Shown in pieces: positions 50,191 to 57,196 of a DNA stretch of 64,000 nucleotides; the first letter of the stretch is position 1, and every line of letters begins with the position of its first letter. Location: contig NZ_FOND01000010.1 in assembly GCF_900112815.1 (NCBI RefSeq), forward strand, positions 1-64,000. Reading direction: 5' to 3'. Source of the DNA: Blastococcus tunisiensis. Lineage in GTDB: Bacteria > Actinomycetota > Actinomycetes > Mycobacteriales > Geodermatophilaceae. The translations under genes were made by a program, and so were the position numbers. The notes beneath the pieces are model-generated. The model was not told the origin of the DNA. It saw only the letters and a list, made by a program, of their open reading frames with translations, and did not search any database.

Positions 50191-50586
50191 GTGGAGCCCG
50201 ACGAGCGCAACGTGCTGGACGGCCCGCTGGAACCGTGCGGGACGGAGCCGCTGACCGGCTTCTACCGGGACGGCTGCTGCAGCACCGGCCCCGAGGACCT
50301 GGGGTCGCACACCGTCTGCGCCGTCGTCTCCGCCGACTTCCTCCGGATGCAGCGCGACCTGGGCAACGACCTGTCCACGCCGCGCCCCGAGTACGGGTTC
50401 CCCGGCCTGCGGCCCGGCGACCGCTGGTGCGTGGTGGCGGTGCGCTGGCTGCAGGCCTACCAGGCGGGTGCGGCCGCCGGCGTCGTGCTGGCCGCGACCA
50501 ACGCCCGCGCGCTGGAGATCGTGCCGATGGAGGCGCTGCGCCAGCACGCCGTCGACGTCCCCGACGACGTCAGCGGCCTGGAATGA
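50191..50586 (+). CDS. DUF2237 family protein
   Basis: This 131-residue protein of the DUF2237 family is recognised by NVLDGPLEPCGTEPLTGFYR, DGCCSTGPEDLGSHTVCAVV and FPGLRPGDRWCVVAVRWLQA. The three conserved cysteines suggest metal binding or redox chemistry, but the function is unknown. GTG 50191 has GAGGAG upstream. It is divergent from the acetoacetyl-CoA synthetase gene, with 62 bp between the starts. Confidence 0.85.
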   Translation: MEPDERNVLDGPLEPCGTEPLTGFYRDGCCSTGPEDLGSHTVCAVVSADFLRMQRDLGNDLSTPRPEYGFPGLRPGDRWCVVAVRWLQAYQAGAAAGVVLAATNARALEIVPMEALRQHAVDVPDDVSGLE

Positions 50587-50614
50587 ACGTCCGCCCCGCG
50601 ACGCTGCCGCCGGA

Positions 50615-51169
50615 ATGGAGAAGGACCCCCCTGCCCCCCACCCCTCGCACGCTCGCGGCGGGCCCCTGCACGGGGGCCACCCGTCGCTCCTCGACGTCCC
50701 GCTGTCCACCCTCCAGGGCGAGCCGACGACGCTGCGCGACCTGACCGGCGGCCGGCCGGCGCTGGTCGTCAACGTGGCCAGCCGGTGCGGGCTCACCCCG
50801 CAGTACGCCGGCCTCGAGTCGCTGCACGAGGAGTACGCCGCCCGCGGCTTCACCGTCGTCGGGGTGCCGTGCAACCAGTTCATGGGGCAGGAGCCGGGCA
50901 CCGCCGAGGAGATCGCCGAGTTCTGCTCCGCCACCTACGGCGTCACCTTCCCCATGACGGAGAAGGTCGAGGTCAACGGCCCCGCCGCGCACCCGCTCTT
51001 CCGGCAGCTCACGGCGATCCCGGACGTGGACGGGAAGGACGGCGAGGTCGCCTGGAACTTCGAGAAGTGGGTGCTCAGCGGGCAGGGCGAGGTCGTGGCC
51101 CGGTTCCGCCCCCGGACCGAGCCGGACGCCCCCGAGGTGCGCGCCGCGATCGAGTCCGTCCTGCCCTGA
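50615..51169 (+). CDS. glutathione peroxidase family thiol peroxidase, repeat-encoded N-terminus
   Basis: This 184-residue peroxidase of the GPx family reduces hydroperoxides, in actinobacteria probably with thioredoxin or mycothiol. The catalytic set is visible: Cys58 in NVASRCGLTPQY, Gln in PCNQFMGQEPG and Trp/Asn in AWNFEKW. A normal family start would be Met-Ser/Thr-Leu-Leu-Asp-Val-Pro-Leu. Here the codon before SLLDVPL is CCG (Pro), and the only ATG in frame is 50615, 23 codons earlier. The extra residues (MEKDPPAPHPSHARGGPLHG, then GHP) are encoded by the hairpin repeat at 50617-50679. So the repeat appears to supply the start of this gene. Confidence 0.85.
   Translation: MEKDPPAPHPSHARGGPLHGGHPSLLDVPLSTLQGEPTTLRDLTGGRPALVVNVASRCGLTPQYAGLESLHEEYAARGFTVVGVPCNQFMGQEPGTAEEIAEFCSATYGVTFPMTEKVEVNGPAAHPLFRQLTAIPDVDGKDGEVAWNFEKWVLSGQGEVVARFRPRTEPDAPEVRAAIESVLP
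50617..50679 (+). repeat. 3'-end composite hairpin repeat at the gpx start
   Basis: This copy of the second subtype (ACCCCCCTGCCCCCC, dyad GCTCGCGGCGGGC, distal arm GCACGGGGGCC) starts about 30 bases after the DUF2237 stop. Unlike the other copies, it overlaps the first codons of the next gene. Confidence 0.75.
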
Positions 51170-51210
51170 CCCGAGGGGTGACCGGACCGCTCGCGGGTTA
51201 CGTTCGGGAC

Positions 51211-51927
51211 ATGGCCGACGCCGATCTGCGCTTCTGGTTCGACCCGGTCTGCCCGTTCGCCTGGATGACCAGCAAGTGGGTCCGCACGGTGGCCGCCCGG
51301 AAGGACTATGCCGTCGAGTGGCGGTTCATCTCGCTGCGGCTGCTCAACGCGCACGTCGACTACGACGCGCACTTCCCGCCCGAGTACGAGGCCGGGCACA
51401 CCGACGGCCTGCGTCTGCTCCGGGTGGCGGCGCGCGCCCGCGCCGAGCACGGCCGCGAGGTGGTCGGCCCGCTGTACGAGGCACTGGGCCGGCGGATCTT
51501 CGAGGTGGCGGCCGCACCGGGTGCGGGCGAGCGGAGCACGGCCGGGTTCCTGGCCCCCGCGCTGGCCGAGGCGGGCCTGCCGGCGGACCTCGCCGACGCC
51601 CTGGACGACGGGACGCGGGATCCGGAGCTGCGGGCGGAGACCGACGAGGCCCTGGCCCTGACCGGCAAGGACGTCGGCACCCCGATCCTGCACTTCCGCC
51701 CGCCGGACGGGGTGGCCTTCTTCGGTCCGGTCATCAGCCGGCTCCCCGACGAGGACGACGCCGTGGAGCTGTGGGACCACGTCGTCGCCCTGGCCGGCTT
51801 CCCGGGGTTCGCCGAGCTCAAGCGCAGCCTGCGCGAGCGTCCGCAGCTGCCCGCGTTCGGCGTCCGGCCGGGCGCCGCGGGCGTCGAGGAGGACTGGCAC
51901 GGCGGCAGCCGCCGGCAGAAGCGGTGA
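51211..51927 (+). CDS. Rv2466c-type (mycothiol-linked) DsbA-fold protein with altered active site
   Basis: This 238-residue DsbA-like protein belongs to the family of the mycobacterial mycothiol-dependent nitroreductase Rv2466c. The family start is MADADLRFWFDPVCPFAWMT, with SKWV following. The usual CPWC site is C14-P-F-A17 here, so the second cysteine is replaced by Ala. That would leave a one-cysteine (monothiol) mechanism or a different activity. ATG 51211 is preceded by TACGTT six bases upstream (leaderless). It follows the peroxidase gene by 41 bases, which fits a redox role. Confidence 0.85.
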   Translation: MADADLRFWFDPVCPFAWMTSKWVRTVAARKDYAVEWRFISLRLLNAHVDYDAHFPPEYEAGHTDGLRLLRVAARARAEHGREVVGPLYEALGRRIFEVAAAPGAGERSTAGFLAPALAEAGLPADLADALDDGTRDPELRAETDEALALTGKDVGTPILHFRPPDGVAFFGPVISRLPDEDDAVELWDHVVALAGFPGFAELKRSLRERPQLPAFGVRPGAAGVEEDWHGGSRRQKR

Positions 51928-51995
51928 CCCCGGAACCCGTCGCGGCGGGTGGGCCGCCACCATCGTGATCGCGAGGACCCGGACGGACGCCCGAG

Positions 51996-52010
51996 AGGTA
52001 AGGTAAGCCT
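51996..52010. promoter_or_regulatory. iron box (IdeR/DtxR-type operator)
   Basis: AGGTAAGGTAAGCCT matches 11 of the 15 central positions of the DtxR/IdeR consensus and lies 34 bases before the first FecCD gene. It predicts repression when iron is sufficient. The exact length of the site is not certain. Confidence 0.7.
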
Positions 52011-52043
52011 TTCTTTCTCGTCCGACGTCCCCCGGAGCCGCAC

Positions 52044-53105
52044 GTGACCGCGACCGTCGCCCCCGTGCGGGGCTCCGGGGCAGCTGCGTCCGGACCGCGG
52101 CGGCTGGGACGGTCGTCCCGCTGGATCGCGCTGCTCGTCCTCGTCGTGCTGACGCTGGCCGCCTGCCTGGCGAGCATCGCGATCGGCACCCGCGCCATCG
52201 GGCTCGGCGAGGTCTGGCAGGTGCTGTTCGACAGCGGCCTGAGCAGCGAGGAGGCGGTGATCGTCCGGCAGCTGCGCGTACCGCGCACCGTGCTCGGGCT
52301 GATGGTCGGCATCGCGCTCGGCGTGGCCGGCGCCCTGATGCAGGGCCACACCCGCAATCCACTGGGCGACCCCGGCCTGCTGGGCGTCACGGCCGGGGCC
52401 AGCCTCGCCGTCGTCCTCTCGATCGTGCTCCTGGGCATCGGCACGCCGTCGGGCTACGTCTGGTTCGCCTTCCTCGGCGCCCTGGTCGGCACCGTCCTCG
52501 TCTACGCGATCGGATCCGCCGGCCGCGGCGGCGCCACCCCGGTCACGCTGGCGCTGGCCGGCGCCGCGCTGTCGGCACTGATGTACGGCCTGGTGCGGGC
52601 CGTGCTGGTCAGCGACCAGCAGACGCTGGACTCCTTCCGGTTCTGGGTGGTGGGCGCGCTGGCCGGCCGGGACGCCGACGTCGCGTGGCAGGTCGCGCCG
52701 TTCATCGCCCTGGGCCTGCTGCTGGCCCTGGCCAACGCCCCCGCGCTCAACCTGCTCGGCCTCGGGGAGGACGTCGCCCGCGGGCTGGGGCAGCGCATCT
52801 GGCTGGCCCGCACGGTGGGGCTGGCGTCGATCACCCTGCTGGCCGGCGCCGCGACCGCGGCCTGCGGCCCCATCGCCTTCGTCGGGCTGGTCGTGCCGCA
52901 CGCCGTCCGGGCCGTCACCGGCCCCGACCACCGCTGGCTGGTCCCCGGGTCCGCCCTGGCCGGCGCCGTCCTGCTGCTGACCGCGGACGTGGTCGGGCGG
53001 ATCGTCGCCCGCCCCGGCGAGCTGCAGGTCGGCATCGTGCTGGCCCTGATCGGCGCCCCGTTCTTCATCGCCCTGGTCCGCCGGCGGAAGACGGCCGGCC
53101 TGTGA
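52044..53105 (+). CDS. iron-siderophore ABC transporter permease (FecCD type) 1
   Basis: This 353-residue FecCD-family permease has nine or ten membrane helices. It forms half of the channel that carries iron-siderophore complexes inward. Family segments are RVPRTVLGLMVGIALGVAGALMQ, RNPLGDPGLLGVTAGAS and the C-terminal GPIAFVGLVVPH. GTG 52044 has CCGGAG upstream, and an iron box lies at 51996-52010. The next permease overlaps it by four bases (GTGA). No substrate-binding protein gene is in the cluster. Confidence 0.93.
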   Translation: MTATVAPVRGSGAAASGPRRLGRSSRWIALLVLVVLTLAACLASIAIGTRAIGLGEVWQVLFDSGLSSEEAVIVRQLRVPRTVLGLMVGIALGVAGALMQGHTRNPLGDPGLLGVTAGASLAVVLSIVLLGIGTPSGYVWFAFLGALVGTVLVYAIGSAGRGGATPVTLALAGAALSALMYGLVRAVLVSDQQTLDSFRFWVVGALAGRDADVAWQVAPFIALGLLLALANAPALNLLGLGEDVARGLGQRIWLARTVGLASITLLAGAATAACGPIAFVGLVVPHAVRAVTGPDHRWLVPGSALAGAVLLLTADVVGRIVARPGELQVGIVLALIGAPFFIALVRRRKTAGL

Positions 53106-54187
53106 GCGCCCCCGCCATCGACCCGCCGGCGACCACGGCGCGGACGGGCACCGTCGTCCGGATCGGCCGCGTCTCGGGCATCGTGCGCTGGCGGCAGCTG
53201 GTCGTGCCGCTGACCGCGGTCGTCGTCCTGGTGCTGCTGTCGGCGGTCAGCCTGGGCCGCGGCGACTTCCCGATCGGCGTCCCGGACGTGCTGCGCACCC
53301 TGGCCGGGCTGGGCGACGGCACGCAGGACTTCATCATCCTCGAGCTGCGCGCCCCCCGAGTCGTGGTGGGCCTCCTGGTCGGCCTGGCCCTCGGCGTCGC
53401 CGGCGCGCTCTTCCAGACCTTCGCCCGCAACCCGCTGGCCTCCCCGGACACGCTCGGCATCACGATGGGCGCCTCGGTGGGCGCGGTCGCGGCCATCGTG
53501 CTCAGCTCCGGCGGGGCCTTCGGCGGGGCGCTGGCCACCCTCGGCATCCCGCTCGCCGCGCTCCTGGGCGCGCTGCTGGTCGGGGTCCTGCTGTTCGGGC
53601 TCACCTGGCGGGCCGGCATCGACGGCTACCGGCTGGTGCTCATCGGCATCGCCCTGTGGTCGGTGAGCACCGCCCTGGTCGACTGGCTGCTGACCCACGC
53701 CGAGATCTACGACGCGGCGGCGGCCTACGTCTGGATCACCGGCTCGCTGAACGCCCGGACCTGGGACGACGCCGCCCCCCTCGCGGTGGCCCTGGTCGTG
53801 CTCCTCCCGCTCGCGCTGGGGGCCAGCCGGGCCCTCGGCGTCCTCCAGTTCGGCGACGACACCGCCCGCGGGCTCGGCGTGCGGCTGCAGACCGCGCAGG
53901 CCGCCGTCGTCCTGATCGCCATCGGGTGCGTCGCCTTCGCCGTGTCGGCGGCCGGCCCGATCACCTTCGTCGCGCTCGTGGTGCCGCAGATCGCCCTCCG
54001 CCTCACCGGGGGCTCCCGGCCGCCGCTGCTGGCCTCGGGGCTGCTCGGCGCCGTGCTGGTGGTCGGCGCCGACCTGGTCACCCGCACGGTGCTGCCCCAG
54101 GCCCTGCCCGTGGGCATCCTCACCGCCGTCCTCGGCGCCCCGTACCTGCTCTGGCTCCTCGTCCGCGGAAGGCGGCAGTTCACATGA
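53102..54187 (+). CDS. iron-siderophore ABC transporter permease (FecCD type) 2
   Basis: This second FecCD permease has 361 residues and pairs with the first. Segments ELRAPRVVVGLLVGLALGVAGALFQ, RNPLASPDTLGITMGAS and AGPITFVALVVPQIALRLTGG are typical. GTG 53102 overlaps the stop of permease 1. A short reading frame (MRTIRL) bridges its stop and the ATPase gene, so translation may be coupled there too. Confidence 0.93.
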   Translation: MSAPAIDPPATTARTGTVVRIGRVSGIVRWRQLVVPLTAVVVLVLLSAVSLGRGDFPIGVPDVLRTLAGLGDGTQDFIILELRAPRVVVGLLVGLALGVAGALFQTFARNPLASPDTLGITMGASVGAVAAIVLSSGGAFGGALATLGIPLAALLGALLVGVLLFGLTWRAGIDGYRLVLIGIALWSVSTALVDWLLTHAEIYDAAAAYVWITGSLNARTWDDAAPLAVALVVLLPLALGASRALGVLQFGDDTARGLGVRLQTAQAAVVLIAIGCVAFAVSAAGPITFVALVVPQIALRLTGGSRPPLLASGLLGAVLVVGADLVTRTVLPQALPVGILTAVLGAPYLLWLLVRGRRQFT

Positions 54188-54200
54188 GGACGATCCGGCT

Positions 54201-55055
54201 GTGACCCTCGACCACGTGCTCCGGGAGAACCCCGTCCTGGACCGGCCGGTGGCCCCGCCACCGGCCGGCCCGGTCCGGCTGGCCGCCGAGCAGGTCACCC
54301 TCGCCTACGACGACCGCGTCGTCGTCCGGGACCTGGACCTGCAGCTCACCGAGGGTTCGTTCACCGCGATCGTCGGCCCGAACGGCTGCGGCAAGTCCAC
54401 GCTGCTGCGCGCGCTCGGCCGGCTGATGCGCCCCACCGGCGGGCGGGTGCTGCTGGACGGGCAGTCGATCGCGCGGACGCCGACCCGGGACGTCGCCAAG
54501 GTGCTCGGCCTGCTGCCCCAGGCCCCGATCGCGCCCGAGGGGTTGACCGTCGCCGACCTGGTCGCCCGTGGGCGGCACCCGCACCAGACCTGGCTGCGGC
54601 AGTGGTCCCGGGACGACGAGGCGGTCGTCGCCGAAGCGCTGGCCTGGACGGACATGGCGGGGCTGGCCGACCGGCCGGTGGACGAGCTCTCCGGCGGCCA
54701 GCGGCAGCGCGCCTGGATCTCCATGGCCCTGGCCCAGGGCACCGACCTGCTGCTGCTCGACGAGCCGACGACCTACCTCGACCTGTCGCACCAGATCGAC
54801 GTCCTCGAGCTGGTCAGCCGGCTGCACGCCGAGCGCGGCCGTACCGTCGTCGTCGTCCTGCACGACCTCAACCTGGCCGCCCGCTACGCCCACCGGCTGA
54901 TCGCCATGAAGGACGGCGACCTGGTCGCGTCCGGCCGCCCGGGCGAGGTGCTCACCGAGCGGTTGCTGGCCGACGTCTTCGACCTGGAGGCGCGGATCGT
55001 GCCCGACCCCGTGGCCGGCACGCCGATGGTCGTCCCGGTGCGCCGACTGCGCTGA
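54201..55055 (+). CDS. iron-siderophore ABC transporter ATP-binding protein
   Basis: This 284-residue ATPase (FepC/FecE type) drives siderophore import. The Walker A motif is GPNGCGKSTLLRAL, the signature LSGGQRQRAWISMAL, and Walker B LLLLDEPTTYLDLSHQ with the switch His following in VVLHDLNLAARYAHRL. GTG 54201 is the only good start. The closest neighbour downstream is an adenine/adenosine deaminase gene of unrelated role. Confidence 0.95.
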   Translation: MTLDHVLRENPVLDRPVAPPPAGPVRLAAEQVTLAYDDRVVVRDLDLQLTEGSFTAIVGPNGCGKSTLLRALGRLMRPTGGRVLLDGQSIARTPTRDVAKVLGLLPQAPIAPEGLTVADLVARGRHPHQTWLRQWSRDDEAVVAEALAWTDMAGLADRPVDELSGGQRQRAWISMALAQGTDLLLLDEPTTYLDLSHQIDVLELVSRLHAERGRTVVVVLHDLNLAARYAHRLIAMKDGDLVASGRPGEVLTERLLADVFDLEARIVPDPVAGTPMVVPVRRLR

Positions 55056-55108
55056 ACCGAGGGGCACCACCCCTCCTCACGCGGGGCCGGCGATGGCAGA
55101 GTCCGACC

Positions 55109-56140
55109 ATGGCCGGCGACAGCGACAGCGACACGGACGTGGCGAGGTTCATCGCCGAGGTGCCCAAGTGCGAGCTCCACCTGCACATCGAGGGAACGCT
55201 CGAGGGCGAGCTCGTCTTCGAGCTCGCCCGGCGGAACGGCATCGAGATGCCCTACGCCCACGCCGAGGAGATGCGGCGCGAGAGCCCGTTCCACGACCTC
55301 ACCAGCTTCCTGGTGGGCTACTACCGCAACATGCAGGTGCTGGTCACCGAGCAGGACTTCTACGACCTGGCGACCGCGTACTTCACCCGGGCCGCGGCGC
55401 AGAACGTGCGCTACGCCGAGATCTTCTTCGACCCCCAGGCACACACGTCACGCGGTGTGGAGTTCGGCACCGTCGTCCGCGGGCTGCGCCGGGCGGTCGT
55501 CGACGCACGGCGCACGCTCGACCTGCACGCGGAACTGATCATGTGCTTCCTCCGCGACTTCTCCGCCGAGTACGCCATGGCCACCCTGATGGAGTCGCTG
55601 CCGCACCGGGACTGGATCATCGGCGTGGGGCTGGACTCCGACGAGCGCGGCAACCCGCCGGTCAAGTTCGAGAAGGTCTTCGCCAGGGCGCGGGCCGAGG
55701 GCTACCTGCTCACCATGCACTGCGACCTGGACCAGCCCGGCACGCTGGACCACATCCGGCAGGCGCTGGACGTCATCGGGGTCGACCGGATCGACCACGG
55801 CGTGAACGTCCTGGACGATCCGACGCTGCTCGCCGAGGTCGTCGAGCGGGGCATCGGGCTCACGGTCTGCCCGATCTCCAACGGCTTCGTGCGCGGCTCC
55901 GCCTGGGAGGGCGCCACCAAGCGGCTGCTCGACGCCGGCGTGCTGGTCAGCGTCCACTCCGACGACCCGGCGTACTTCGACGGCTACGTCGCCGAGTGCC
56001 TCGCACGGGTGCACCAGGAGACTCCGCTGACCATCGAGGAGATCGCCACCCTCGCCCGGAACGCCTTCGAGACCGCCTGGCTGCCGGCGACCCTGCGGGC
56101 CCGCTTCCTGGCGGAGATCGACGCCGCTCTCCCCGGTTGA
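55109..56140 (+). CDS. adenine/adenosine deaminase
   Basis: This 343-residue metal-dependent amidohydrolase belongs to the adenosine/adenine deaminase family, which turns adenine or adenosine into hypoxanthine or inosine in purine salvage. ELHLHIEGTLEGELVFELARR gives the two zinc-binding His, and the later conserved motifs are HCDLDQPGTLDHIRQAL, DRIDHGVNV and SVHSDDPAYFDGYV. The DDPAYF-GY form is typical of adenine deaminases of the Aah1/ADE type, while adenosine deaminases have DDP-MF, so adenine is the more likely substrate. ATG 55109 lies six bases after CAGAGT (leaderless). Confidence 0.88.
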   Translation: MAGDSDSDTDVARFIAEVPKCELHLHIEGTLEGELVFELARRNGIEMPYAHAEEMRRESPFHDLTSFLVGYYRNMQVLVTEQDFYDLATAYFTRAAAQNVRYAEIFFDPQAHTSRGVEFGTVVRGLRRAVVDARRTLDLHAELIMCFLRDFSAEYAMATLMESLPHRDWIIGVGLDSDERGNPPVKFEKVFARARAEGYLLTMHCDLDQPGTLDHIRQALDVIGVDRIDHGVNVLDDPTLLAEVVERGIGLTVCPISNGFVRGSAWEGATKRLLDAGVLVSVHSDDPAYFDGYVAECLARVHQETPLTIEEIATLARNAFETAWLPATLRARFLAEIDAALPG

Positions 56141-56175
56141 GCCGGCCGGGCTCCTGATCGACCGCAGGACGCCCG

Positions 56176-57141
56176 TCAGCTGGACAGCGCGGCGGGGGTC
56201 TCGCCCATCGGTGTCGGTGAGGGGGCGGTGCGCGCCGTCTGGGCGAGCAGGATGCCGGTGAGGACGACGGCGCCGCCGACGATCTGCCAGCCGGAGAGCA
56301 CCTGCTCCACCCACAGCCAGGCGACCACGGAGGCGAGCACGGGCTCGGCCGTGGCCACCAGCCCGGCGGCCGTCGGCGGCAGGTGGCGCAGCGCCGCGAT
56401 GGACAGCCAGAACGGCATGATCGCGCCCATCACCGCGATCCAGGCGACGAGGACCCAGAGCGGCAGCTCCAGCGAGCCGATCGAGACGGGCACGCTGCGG
56501 GCGAGCACGCCGGCGTCGAACTGCCACCACGGCGCGGCCACCGCCCAGAAGACCGCCGCGGCGACGAAGGCCCAGCAGGTGAGGGTGACCGGGTCGCGGG
56601 TGACGGTGCCGCGCTCGCCGATGAGGTAGTAGGTGGCCAGGGCGAGGGCCGCCCCGAGGCCGGCCGCGACGCCCACCGCGTCCAGCGAGCCGCCACCCGT
56701 CCAGATCTCGGTGACCAGCGCCAGCCCCGACAGGGACAGCACCAGGGCCAGCCACACCCGACTGCGCACCTTCTCCCTGCGCACCAGCCAGACGTAGAGG
56801 GCGATGAACACCGTCCCGGTGAACTCGAACACCAGCGCGATGCCCACCGGCAGCCGGCCGATGGCCACGTAGAAGAGGTACTGCGTCATGGCGATGCCGA
56901 TGACGCCGAGGACGGCCAGCAGCGGGAGCTCCCGGCGGCTCACCCGCAGCCGCCCCGGGGAGACCACCAGGAGCACGGCGAGCAGGCCCACGGCCGCCCC
57001 GGTGCACCGGAGGGCGGTCAGCCGGGGAGCGGAGATGCCGGCCTCGAGCGCGAGCGCCGACACGGTGCCGTTGACGGCGAAGAAGCCCGCCGCGGCCAGG
57101 GTGAGGCCGTAGCCGAGCGCGGGGCGGGCGGTGCGGGGCAC
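56176..57141 (-). CDS. EamA-family (DMT) transporter
   Basis: This 321-residue protein has two EamA repeats, ten membrane helices in total. GYGLTLAAAGFFAVNGTVSAL begins repeat 1 and LWVLVAWIAVMGAIMPFWLS lies in repeat 2. Family members export amino acids or metabolites; the RhtA/YedA-like subgroup is nearest by pattern. The substrate is unknown. GTG 57141 is the family start. The short gap to the BCCT gene holds a 16-bp tandem duplication. Confidence 0.85.
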   Translation of the reverse strand: MPRTARPALGYGLTLAAAGFFAVNGTVSALALEAGISAPRLTALRCTGAAVGLLAVLLVVSPGRLRVSRRELPLLAVLGVIGIAMTQYLFYVAIGRLPVGIALVFEFTGTVFIALYVWLVRREKVRSRVWLALVLSLSGLALVTEIWTGGGSLDAVGVAAGLGAALALATYYLIGERGTVTRDPVTLTCWAFVAAAVFWAVAAPWWQFDAGVLARSVPVSIGSLELPLWVLVAWIAVMGAIMPFWLSIAALRHLPPTAAGLVATAEPVLASVVAWLWVEQVLSGWQIVGGAVVLTGILLAQTARTAPSPTPMGETPAALSS

Positions 57142-57164
57142 GACGGCAATGTAGTCCCCGTCGC

Positions 57165-57196
57165 GCCCCTAGCCGCCTACGCCCCTAGCCACCTAC
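57165..57196. repeat. 16-bp tandem duplication
   Basis: GCCCCTAGCCGCCTAC (57165-57180) and GCCCCTAGCCACCTAC (57181-57196) differ at one base. The second copy contains the stop codon of the BCCT gene (complement of 57193-57195). Confidence 0.85.

Noticed and set aside
46725-50210. One 1161-residue minus-strand frame that would join the synthetase region to the acyl-CoA dehydrogenase
   Set aside because: The upstream part is the wrong frame of the synthetase gene (Arg-rich). Only the last 420 codons are real coding sequence, so this is not a fusion protein.
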